Below are positions 57,155-64,000 of a stretch of 64,000 nt of DNA, piece by piece. The notes under the pieces are model-generated. The model was given only the letters and a program-made list of their open reading frames with translations. It did no database searches and had not been told where the DNA came from. Origin of the DNA: Microlunatus capsulatus. GTDB lineage: Bacteria; Actinomycetota; Actinomycetes; Propionibacteriales; Propionibacteriaceae. Position 1 is the first letter of the stretch; each line of letters begins with the position of its first letter. Made by a program: the position numbers and the translations under genes. The stretch lies in contig NZ_JAGIOB010000001.1 of NCBI RefSeq assembly GCF_017876495.1, positions 3,100,001 to 3,164,000 of the forward strand. Direction: 5' to 3'.

Positions 57155-58693
57155 ATGGTCCAGAGGTCTCCCAAGCCGGCGCCCCGCGCCACCGCCGACG
57201 AGCGCCGCGTGAGCGGGCTCGACGCCTACTTCCAGATCAGCGCCCGCGGCTCGACCGTCGCGCGGGAGGTGCGTGGCGGGCTGGTGACGTTCTTCACGAT
57301 GGCCTACATCATCGCGCTGAACCCGCTGATCATCGGGACGGCGCCCGACGCCGCCGGCAACCTGCTGGGCGGTCTGCCCTACCTCGACGGCGGCGGCCAG
57401 GTGCTGGGCGCCAACGTCGACGCGACGATCACGCTGGTCGCCGGGGCCACCGCCCTGGTGGCCGGGCTGATGACGATCCTCATGGGTGTCGTCGGCCGCT
57501 TCCCCATCGGCATCGCCGCGGGCCTGGGCATCAACGCGCTGCTCGCCTTCACCATCGCCCCGCTGATGACGTGGCCGCAGGCGATGGGCCTGATCGTCGT
57601 CGAGGGCGTCGTCATCGCCCTGCTGGTGCTCACCGGCTTCCGCACCGCCGTCTTCCGCGCCGTCCCCCGCTCCCTGCGCAGCGGCATCTCCATCGGCATC
57701 GGGCTGTTCATCGTCTTCGTGGGCCTCGTCGACGGCGGCATCGTCACCAAGCCCACGGGCAGCGTCCCGGTCCAGCTCGGCGTCAACGGCTCGCTGCTCG
57801 GCTGGCCGATGCTCGTCTTCGTCCTCGGGCTGTTCGCCGTGGCCGTGCTGTACGCCCGGCGGGTGCGCGGGGCGCTGCTGATCTCGATCGTCGGCACGAC
57901 CGTGGTGGCCGTGCTGATCGAGGTGTTCGCGGGGGCCGGCGCCAAGAGCGCCGACAACTCGACCGGCTGGGCGCTCAACGTGCCCAGCCTCAACGGCGTC
58001 GTCTCGGTGCCCGACCTGTCGCTGATCGGCGACGTGGACGTCCTCGGTGCCTTCGGCCCGTCCTTCGCCGACGGCTTCCGCCCCCACCTGTTCTTCCCGC
58101 TCGTGCTGCTGGTCTTCTCCCTGCTGCTCGCGGACTTCTTCGACACCATGGGCACCGTCGTCGCCGTCGGGGCCGAGGGCGACCTGCTGGACGAGAAGGG
58201 GACGCCGCCGCACCTCAGCGCGGTGCTGATGGTCGACTCCGTCGCCGCGGCGGCGGGCGGCATCGGCTCGGTCTCCTCGAACACGTCCTACGTCGAGTCG
58301 GTCGCCGGCGTCGGCGAGGGCGCCCGGACCGGCCTCGCGTCGGTGGTCACCGGCGTCGGGTTCCTGCTGGCCATGTTCTTCGCGCCGCTGGTCAACATCG
58401 TGCCGTCGGAGGCCGCGACGCCGGCGCTGGTCTTCGTCGGGTTCCTCATGATGAGCCAGGTCACCAAGATCGACTTCGACGACGTCGAGGAGGGCCTGCC
58501 CGCCTTCCTCACCCTGGCGCTGATGCCCTTCACCTTCTCCATCACCATCGGCATCGGGGCGGGCTTCATCAGCTACGTCCTGCTCAAGGTGGCCCGGGGC
58601 AAGGCCCGCCAGCTGCACCCGCTCATGTGGGTCGTCGCCGGCGCCTTCGTCGTCTACTTCGCCTCGGGGGTGCTCAACCTGCTGGCCCGCTGA
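57155..58693 (+). CDS. NCS2-family purine permease (AzgA-like)
   Basis: About 512 residues and 12-14 helices. LDAYFQISARGSTVAREVRGGLVTFFTMAYIIALNPLIIG is the AzgA N-terminus; FPIGIAAGLGINALLAFTIAPLMTW, LLADFFDTMGTVVAVG and SSNTSYVESVAGVGEGARTG are family motifs. Such permeases import adenine, guanine or hypoxanthine with protons. ATG 57155 follows TACGAT by 7 bases, so the message is leaderless; an in-frame ATG at 57146 lies inside the -10 box. Confidence 0.94.
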   Translation: MVQRSPKPAPRATADERRVSGLDAYFQISARGSTVAREVRGGLVTFFTMAYIIALNPLIIGTAPDAAGNLLGGLPYLDGGGQVLGANVDATITLVAGATALVAGLMTILMGVVGRFPIGIAAGLGINALLAFTIAPLMTWPQAMGLIVVEGVVIALLVLTGFRTAVFRAVPRSLRSGISIGIGLFIVFVGLVDGGIVTKPTGSVPVQLGVNGSLLGWPMLVFVLGLFAVAVLYARRVRGALLISIVGTTVVAVLIEVFAGAGAKSADNSTGWALNVPSLNGVVSVPDLSLIGDVDVLGAFGPSFADGFRPHLFFPLVLLVFSLLLADFFDTMGTVVAVGAEGDLLDEKGTPPHLSAVLMVDSVAAAAGGIGSVSSNTSYVESVAGVGEGARTGLASVVTGVGFLLAMFFAPLVNIVPSEAATPALVFVGFLMMSQVTKIDFDDVEEGLPAFLTLALMPFTFSITIGIGAGFISYVLLKVARGKARQLHPLMWVVAGAFVVYFASGVLNLLAR

Positions 58694-58743
58694 GGCGGGG
58701 TAGCGTCGGTCGTCCCGCACGCCACCCGACCGGAGGACCACCT

Positions 58744-59769
58744 GTGACCAGCCCCGCACCGACCGCCGTCTCCCACCACTGGGAGCTGGTCTCCCGGCCC
58801 TCGGGCTGGCCCGTGCCGGAGGACTTCCGGCTGGTGGAGGTCGAGCTGCCGGCGCTGGCCGAGGGCGAGGTGCGGGTGGCCAACGCGTTCGTCTCGGTCG
58901 ACCCGTACATGCGGGGCCGGATGAACGACACGAAGTCCTACACCCCGCCGTTCGGGCTCGGCGAGCCGCTGACCGGCGGGGCGGTGGGGCGCGTCGTCGC
59001 CTCCCGGACGCCCGACCTGGCCGTCGGCGACCTGGTCAGCCACGACCGCGGCTGGCGCGACGTCGCCCAGGGTCCGGCCGCCGGCTTCCGCCGCGTCGAG
59101 GAGGTGGCGGGGCTGCCGTCCTCGGTGCACCTCGGGGTGCTGGGCATGACCAGCATGACCGCCTGGGTCGGCCTGCTCGTGGTGGCCCGGATGCAGCCGG
59201 GCGACACCGTCTTCGTGTCCGGGGCGGCCGGGGCCGTCGGCTCCGTCGTCGGGCAGATCGCCCGGCTGCGCGGGGCGGGCCGGGTCATCGGCAGCGCCGG
59301 GTCGGCCGCCAAGGTCGCCCTGCTGACCGAGCGCTACGGGTTCGACGCGGCCTTCGACTACCACGACGGCCCCGTCGTCGAGCAGCTGGCCGCGGCCGCC
59401 CCGGACGGCATCGACGTCTACTTCGACAACGTGGGCGGTGAGCACCTCGAGGCGGCGGTCGAGGTCTTCAACCGCGGCGGCCGCGCGGCCCTGTGCGGGG
59501 CCATCTCGGTCTACAACGCCACCGAGCCGCCGCCCGGCCCCCGGAACCTGTTCCAGGTCGTCGGCAAGGGGCTGACGCTGCAGGGCTTCATCGTCTCCTG
59601 GTACGCCCAGGAGCACGGGGCCGCGTTCGCCGAGGAGGTCGGCGGCTGGCTGCGCTCGGGCGAGCTCACCTACGACGAGACGGTGGTGCAGGGGCTCGAC
59701 CGCACCGTCGAGGCCTTCCTCGGGATGCTCCGCGGGGAGAACACCGGGAAGATGGTCGTCGCGGTCTGA
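58744..59769 (+). CDS. NADP-dependent medium-chain oxidoreductase (PTGR/CurA-like)
   Basis: 341 residues. VDPYMRGRM, the VSGAAGAVGSVVGQIARLRG cofactor-binding loop, FDYHDG and YFDNVGGEHLEAAVEVFNRGGRAALCGAIS are the signature of the zinc-free leukotriene B4/curcumin reductase group. It reduces alpha,beta-unsaturated carbonyls with NADPH. GGAGG precedes GTG by 7 bases. It converges on the copper operon. Confidence 0.93.
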   Translation: MTSPAPTAVSHHWELVSRPSGWPVPEDFRLVEVELPALAEGEVRVANAFVSVDPYMRGRMNDTKSYTPPFGLGEPLTGGAVGRVVASRTPDLAVGDLVSHDRGWRDVAQGPAAGFRRVEEVAGLPSSVHLGVLGMTSMTAWVGLLVVARMQPGDTVFVSGAAGAVGSVVGQIARLRGAGRVIGSAGSAAKVALLTERYGFDAAFDYHDGPVVEQLAAAAPDGIDVYFDNVGGEHLEAAVEVFNRGGRAALCGAISVYNATEPPPGPRNLFQVVGKGLTLQGFIVSWYAQEHGAAFAEEVGGWLRSGELTYDETVVQGLDRTVEAFLGMLRGENTGKMVVAV

Positions 59770-59778
59770 GGCCGGCGC

Positions 59779-60309
59779 TCAGTCCTGCGGCCCCCGCCGG
59801 CGGCGCCGGAGCACCGCGAGGACACCCGCGGCGCCCAGCAGCAGCACGGCCAGCAGCACCCAGCCCCAGGCCGGGGCGCCGCCCGCGTCGACGGCGGCCG
59901 GCGGCTCGGCCGGCCCGGTGTACTCCCCGGTGCCCGCCGCCTGCGCGGTGAAGGTGCTCTCCCCGGTGATGGGGTGGCCGTCGGCGGAGGTGACGCGCCA
60001 GGCGACCGTGTAGGACCCGGCCGGGGCGCCCGGCACCAGGGCCTGGCGGACCGTGGCGTCGACCAGCTCGGCCGCGCCGGTGGAGGCCGTCCCGTCGGGT
60101 CCGGTGACGACCACCTGGGTGCCCAGCGCGACGGCGGGCTGGTCGAACGTGAGGACGACGGCGCCCGGGGTCCGGGCGACCGACGCCCCGTCGGCCGGGT
60201 CGGACCCGACGAAGGAGTTGTGCGCGGACGCCGGCGCGGCGGTCACCACCGCCAGCACCAGCGCGACCACCGCGACGGCCACCGCCCGGCCCGGGCGCCG
60301 CCCGCTCAT
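59779..60309 (-). CDS. copC: CopC-type copper-binding periplasmic/exported protein
   Basis: 176 residues. The signal peptide ends APASA|HNSFVGSDPADG; mature His1 (His30) is the Cu(II) ligand, and DGHP (TSADGHPITGEST) supplies further ligands. A C-terminal membrane helix (WGWVLLAVLLLGAAGVLAVL) anchors it, as in the YcnJ/CopC form. It carries copper outside the membrane. Its ATG overlaps the YcnI gene stop (ATGA). Its stop converges on the oxidoreductase gene. Confidence 0.93.
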   Translation of the reverse strand: MSGRRPGRAVAVAVVALVLAVVTAAPASAHNSFVGSDPADGASVARTPGAVVLTFDQPAVALGTQVVVTGPDGTASTGAAELVDATVRQALVPGAPAGSYTVAWRVTSADGHPITGESTFTAQAAGTGEYTGPAEPPAAVDAGGAPAWGWVLLAVLLLGAAGVLAVLRRRRRGPQD

Positions 60310-61055
60310 CGCCGGCGTCCGGCCCGGGCGCTGCCCAGCGCCACGCCGGCCCCGCCCGCGGCGAGGGCGGCGACGGCGAGCGCCACGCCCCCCAGCCAGC
60401 GCGCGGCGCCGTCCGGGGCGGTCGTGGTGGCCGCCGCCCCGTCGGTGCCCGGTCCGGTGCTCGTCCCGCCGTGCGCGTCGCCGCCCTCGGCCGCAGCCGC
60501 GACGACCAGCACGGGGGCCGGGTGCTCCGGCTCCTCGCCCGAGGCCGGCACCGGCTCGTCCCAGGCGACGACCTCGCCGTCGGAGTAGGTCTGGGTGGCC
60601 GGCAGCAGCACCTCCCCGGCGCCGGGCAGCGGGCCGACGGAGAGCGCGAAGTCCTGGTACTCGTCGGGGCCGATGGCCGCGTCGTCGTCGGCGGTCCAGG
60701 TGACGGTGCGCGGTGCCTCGGTCAGGGTGGCGCCGCCCACCTCGACCGGGCCGGGCAGGGCGGCGCGCTGCACGGCCGCGGTCCAGCCGGGGACCGGGCG
60801 CGTGCGCACCGAGGTGAACGGCGTGTCCTGCGGCAGCTGGACGCTGACCGTCGTCGTCGAGGCCTCGTCGGACTCGTTCGGGACGCGGAGGGTGAGCACG
60901 CCGTAGCCGCCGGCGGTGGCGGTGCCGTCGGTGACGACGCGGACGTGGGCGTCGGCCGCTGGCAGCGCCAGCGGGGTGAGCAGGAGGCCGCCGGTGAGAG
61001 CGGCGAGGGCGAGCGCGGCGGTCCGGGGACGGCGCGCGGTGCTGCGGGGGGTCAT
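60306..61055 (-). CDS. YcnI-family (DUF1775) copper-binding exported protein
   Basis: 249 residues. The signal peptide ends ALPAADA|HVRV, leaving His37 at the mature N-terminus, the monohistidine-brace ligand known for YcnI. The domain (LTLRVPNESDEASTTTVSVQLPQDTPFTSVRTRPVPGWTAAVQR...PRTVTWTADDDAAIGPDEYQDFALSVGPLP) is typical. A C-terminal helix anchors it. It binds Cu(II) outside the cell and is regularly encoded beside copC and copD. Confidence 0.93.
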   Translation of the reverse strand: MTPRSTARRPRTAALALAALTGGLLLTPLALPAADAHVRVVTDGTATAGGYGVLTLRVPNESDEASTTTVSVQLPQDTPFTSVRTRPVPGWTAAVQRAALPGPVEVGGATLTEAPRTVTWTADDDAAIGPDEYQDFALSVGPLPGAGEVLLPATQTYSDGEVVAWDEPVPASGEEPEHPAPVLVVAAAAEGGDAHGGTSTGPGTDGAAATTTAPDGAARWLGGVALAVAALAAGGAGVALGSARAGRRR

Positions 61056-61129
61056 GGGGGTCCTTGGGTGTCGAGCGCTGAGCGCACCGCGTCGACGGCC
61101 GGGAGGGCCGTGGGCGGCGCACGAGGAGG

Positions 61130-61732
61130 TCAGGGCAGGACGGGGACCGGGGGGCCGCGCGGGGCGGCGGGGGAGAGCGGGGCGACGAGCGCGAGGACCG
61201 CCGCGGGGGCGACGACGAGGGCGACGGCCCGGCGGCGGCGGGGGGCGGGGGCGGCGGTGGCGGCCCGGACGACGCGCTCGGCCAGCGCCCACAGCGTCCG
61301 TTCGCCGCGGAGCAGCAGCCAGGCGGTGGCCGCGGTGGCCAGCACGTGCGCCGCCGTCATCGGCCAGCCCGGCATGGCCATGGCCGTGCCGCCCGGGGCG
61401 CAGCTGAGCACCGCGCCGGCGACGTGCCCGGCGTGCGGGTCGACGGCGCCGCAGCCGGCCGTGCCCGCGCCGGCGCCGAACGCGAGGTGCAGCAGCACCT
61501 GCTGGACCCCGAGCAGCGGCAGCAGCACGACGAGGCGCACCCGGCGGGCGGTGGCGGTGACCGCGGTCAGCCCGAGCAGGGCGGCGCAGACGGCCAGCAG
61601 CGCGAGCGGCGGCCGGTGGCCGCCGCCGACGAGGTGGCCGGCCAGGGCCAGGCCCAGCGACGCCCCGCCGAGGACACCGGCGCGCAGCACGCGCACGCCC
61701 CCGCGCAGAGGAGCCGCGCCCGGCTGGGTCAT
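61130..61732 (-). CDS. His/Met-containing membrane protein of the copper operon
   Basis: 200 residues with about 5 helices. The loop CGAVDPHAGHVAGAVLSCAPGGTAMAMPGWPMTAAHVLATAATAW is rich in His, Met and Cys, consistent with copper handling. I recognise no named family, although similar proteins occur beside copC/ycnI in other actinobacteria. Its ATG overlaps the stop of the CopD/CtaG gene by ATGA, so it belongs to the same mRNA. Role inferred from context only. Confidence 0.75.
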   Translation of the reverse strand: MTQPGAAPLRGGVRVLRAGVLGGASLGLALAGHLVGGGHRPPLALLAVCAALLGLTAVTATARRVRLVVLLPLLGVQQVLLHLAFGAGAGTAGCGAVDPHAGHVAGAVLSCAPGGTAMAMPGWPMTAAHVLATAATAWLLLRGERTLWALAERVVRAATAAPAPRRRRAVALVVAPAAVLALVAPLSPAAPRGPPVPVLP

Positions 61733-63795
61733 CCCTGCTCGCGGTGCCGGGACATCGCGCCCAGCCGCTCGTTGTAGGCGCGCAGCTCGGCGTCGTCGTC
61801 GCGGTCGGCCTGGCGGTCCTTGCGGCGGGTCTCGTGGGCGTCGCTGCGCACCCAGCCGACGACCAGCGCCAGGCCCAGCAGCAGCGAGGGGATGTCGCCC
61901 AGGCCCCAGGCGATGCCGCCGCCGGTCTGCTGGTCCGCCAGCAGGGCCGCGTCGTCGGTGTAGCCGAGCGCGTGCCACCAGTCGGGGGCCAGCAGGGTGC
62001 CCGAGGACATCAGGGAGATGCCGAAGAAGGCGTGGAAGCCCAGCGTGACCAGCAGCAGGAGCAGCCGGAACGGGTAGGCCGGGCGCTGCGGGCCGGGGTC
62101 GATCCCCACCAGCGACCAGACGAAGAGGTAGCCGCTGAGCAGGAAGTGCGCCGTCATCAGCACGTGCCCGGTGTGGGTGAACATCGCCAGCTCGAACAGC
62201 CGGGAGTAGTAGAAGACGACCAGGCTGCCGGTGAACAGCGCCGCCGCCACCAGCGGCTGGCCCAGCACCGCCAGGACGCGGGCGTGGACGAGGCTCAGCA
62301 GCAGCTCGCGGGGTCCGAAGCTGCCGTCACGACGGCCCGCCAGGGTGCGCATGGCCAGGGTGATCGGGGCGCCGAAGACCAGCAGCAGGGGCACCGGCAC
62401 CATCAGCGTCATGTGCTGGAGCATGTGGGTGCTGAAGTGCACCCGGCCGTAGACGCCGGGACCGCCGCTGGTGACGAACACCAGCAGGAGGCAGCCGGCC
62501 ACCCAGGCGACGGTGCGCAGGACCGGCCAGCGGTCGCCGCGGCGCAGCATCTTCACCACGCCGGCGGCGTAGAGGCCGAGCATCAGCGCGGCGACGGCCA
62601 GCCAGAGCGTCTCGGGGTGGAACGCCGTCAGGTACCGCTCGACGGTGACCGGCGGCGGCAGCGGGTAGCCGAGCAGGGCCGCCACGGAGTCCTCGCCGAT
62701 CTCGGGCACCGGCGGGGCCGAGCGGGACAGGGCGACGGCGAGGCCCATCGCCGCGCCCATCACGAGCAGCTCGACGGCCGCCAGCCGGGCGAACCCGGTG
62801 CCGTCGGTGCCGAGCCGGCGCAGGGTCACCCGGCGGTGCTGCCAGCCGGCGACCCCCAGCAGCACGAGCGCGACGACCTTGCCGACGACGAGCAGGCCGT
62901 AGGTCGAGCCCAGCTGCGCGAACGAGCCCACCCGCAGCACGGCGTTGACGACGCCGGAGAGGGCGACGACGACGAAGCACCACAGCGCGAGGGTGGAGTA
63001 CCGGGCGGCGACGACGGGCAGCTGGCCGCCCAGCCGCCGTCCCGTGAGCACCAGGGCGGCGAGGCCGCCGACCCACAGGCAGACGCCCAGCAGGTGCAGC
63101 GCCAGGCTGTCGACGGAGTTCATGTGGTCGGCGCTGCCGGCGGAGTGCCCGGCCAGGGCCAGCGGCAGCAGGGCGACGAGGCTGAGCGCCGCCGCCCAGA
63201 CCAGCGTCGTCACCCGGGTGGCCAGCAGCACGAGGTTGACGACGACGGCGACCACGAGCGCGCTGGCCAGCAGCGAGCGCCCGAGGTCCACCTGGGAGAC
63301 GAAGGAGAACGCGATGGCGGTCGAGCCGGGGGCGCCGAGGGGCTGGCCCGAGACGTCGGCCGCAGTGAGGGCGATGACGAGCACCGCGGTGGCGAGCCAG
63401 ACGAGGCCGGCGGCGACCGCCGCCTTGGCCGTGGCCCGCCGGGCCCCGCTCAGCCGGTCCGAACGGCTGCCGGGCTCGGGCGCGACGAAGAAGGCGGCGG
63501 TGAACAGCAGACCCGTGGTCAGCGCCGCGGCCAGGTCGTGGACGGCGCGGACGGCGGGCAGCCCGTAGCGGACGGTCGCGCCCGGGTCGAAGTCGGCGAT
63601 CCCGGCGGCGAGCTCCCCGGTCGCACCCAGCAACCCCAGCGCCAGCCCGACGGTGACCACCACCACGCCGGCGGCCAGCAGGGTGCGGCGCGGTCCCGGG
63701 GCGAGGAGGGCCTCGGCGCCGGTGGCGCTCGCGGCGGCGTCGGCGGTCCGGGCGCGGGCGCGGCTCCGGTCCCCGGCCCCGGTCTGGGTCTGCAC
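61729..63795 (-). CDS. CopD / CtaG fusion (copper import and cytochrome c oxidase assembly)
   Basis: 688 residues and about 15 helices. The first 340 residues are CopD-like (LRAVHDLAAALTTGLLFTAAFF; DSLALHLLGVCLWVGGLAALVLTGRRL; LSGVVNAVLRVGSFAQLGSTYGLLVVGKV). The second half is a caa3_CtaG domain (TAFHPETLWLAVAALMLGLYAAGV; FSTHMLQHMTLMVPVPLLLVFGAPITLAMR; MTAHFLLSGYLFVWSLVGIDPGPQRPAYPFRLLLLLVTLGFHAFFGISLMSS). It would bring copper into the membrane for the oxidase CuB/CuA site. TAGACT 6 bases before the GTG (minus 63807-63802) suggests a leaderless start for the whole operon. Confidence 0.92.
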   Translation of the reverse strand: MQTQTGAGDRSRARARTADAAASATGAEALLAPGPRRTLLAAGVVVVTVGLALGLLGATGELAAGIADFDPGATVRYGLPAVRAVHDLAAALTTGLLFTAAFFVAPEPGSRSDRLSGARRATAKAAVAAGLVWLATAVLVIALTAADVSGQPLGAPGSTAIAFSFVSQVDLGRSLLASALVVAVVVNLVLLATRVTTLVWAAALSLVALLPLALAGHSAGSADHMNSVDSLALHLLGVCLWVGGLAALVLTGRRLGGQLPVVAARYSTLALWCFVVVALSGVVNAVLRVGSFAQLGSTYGLLVVGKVVALVLLGVAGWQHRRVTLRRLGTDGTGFARLAAVELLVMGAAMGLAVALSRSAPPVPEIGEDSVAALLGYPLPPPVTVERYLTAFHPETLWLAVAALMLGLYAAGVVKMLRRGDRWPVLRTVAWVAGCLLLVFVTSGGPGVYGRVHFSTHMLQHMTLMVPVPLLLVFGAPITLAMRTLAGRRDGSFGPRELLLSLVHARVLAVLGQPLVAAALFTGSLVVFYYSRLFELAMFTHTGHVLMTAHFLLSGYLFVWSLVGIDPGPQRPAYPFRLLLLLVTLGFHAFFGISLMSSGTLLAPDWWHALGYTDDAALLADQQTGGGIAWGLGDIPSLLLGLALVVGWVRSDAHETRRKDRQADRDDDAELRAYNERLGAMSRHREQG

Positions 63796-63801
63796 CCCGA
63801 C

Positions 63802-63807
63802 AGTCTA
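63802..63807 (-). promoter_or_regulatory. -10 box of the copper operon
   Basis: TAGACT on the minus strand ends 6 bases before GTG 63795, so the operon message is probably leaderless. Confidence 0.5.
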
Positions 63808-63947
63808 GGAAGGCCCCCCGACAACCGCGACCGGGAGCGATCCGGCGGGGTTCTCAGGGTCGGTGGGGGTGGCGCTCAGGTCGGCCGCCTAGGTTGGCCC
63901 CGAGCGCGACGGAGCACCGCCGCGGACCCCGACGGAGGGAGCTGCAG

Positions 63948-64000
63948 ATGAGCTTGGCTGACAAGGCGAAGAACAAGGCCGAGGAGCTGGCCGGCCAGGC
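63948..64000 (+). CDS. CsbD-like protein, truncated by the window edge
   Basis: ATG 63948 behind GGAGGGAGCTGCAG opens SLADKAKNKAEELAGQA, the usual start of CsbD-like stress proteins (small, charged, with K/E/A repeats). Only 17 codons are visible. TAGGTT at 63890 may be its -10 box. Confidence 0.7.
   Translation, partial: MSLADKAKNKAEELAGQ

Overview
The window is a very GC-rich stretch (strong G/C third-position bias in nearly every gene) from an actinobacterium. DUF3263, DUF3027, DUF2530 and DUF4031 proteins, an actinobacterial HelD, a bacterial XPB helicase with its usual partner, an S-box-controlled threonine-synthase paralogue with a MoaD-like carrier, CIRCE-controlled GroEL and many leaderless genes all point to Actinomycetota. 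I cannot fix the family from sequence alone; Geodermatophilales or Propionibacteriales would both fit. About 60 protein genes, one tRNA and several regulatory elements are supported.

Layout. 1-2787 is the end of an integrated element: a decayed IS3-type transposase, a stretch with no intact gene, an excisionase-like HTH protein and a tyrosine integrase ending next to the 3' end of a tRNA-Thr(UGU) gene. 2921-8312 holds a PAP2-type membrane phosphatase, a polytopic membrane protein, manA, a Gfo/Idh/MocA oxidoreductase, a DUF3263 protein and a small hypothetical gene. 8404-10112 is a SAM riboswitch followed by a threonine-synthase-like PLP enzyme and a GlyGly-ending sulfur-carrier-like protein. 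10109-15382 carries two regulator/effector pairs (TetR/GAP, WYL/TIGR03086) and a RecQ-type helicase. 15520-21181 is mainly sugar phosphate metabolism: a ROK kinase, an inositol-monophosphatase-family enzyme, glucose-6-phosphate dehydrogenase, a small lipoprotein, a HAD-IIA phosphatase and a Vms1/baeRF-type protein. 21263-29002 has a serine hydrolase, a DHA2 exporter, a GH3 glycosidase, a DUF559-like gene bracketed by two near-identical hairpins, and groEL behind two CIRCE operators. 29129-35232 has an M19 dipeptidase, CutC, a DUF4031 protein, a short unlisted ORF, a receiver-flavoprotein fusion with its histidine kinase, and an OhrR-like regulator. 35360-45569 has HelD, a Nudix protein, exporters, NAD(P)HX dehydratase, a histidine phosphatase, an aldo/keto reductase, a VOC/PhnB-like protein and a MarR/MMPL efflux pair. 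45722-51386 is the XPB helicase block with an Fn3 exported protein. 51461-58693 has a CPBP protease, an MFS/LysR pair, a cold-shock protein, DUF3027, a MarR regulator, DUF2530 and a purine permease. 58744-64000 has an MDR oxidoreductase, a four-gene copper/cytochrome-oxidase-assembly operon and the start of a csbD-like gene.

The most interesting system is the riboswitch, threonine-synthase paralogue and carrier trio, which reads as a methionine (homocysteine) route rather than threonine synthesis. Other points worth attention are the two-component system whose output is a flavoenzyme, the recurrent leaderless promoters (one pair with overlapping divergent -10 boxes), and several families of long palindromes between genes.
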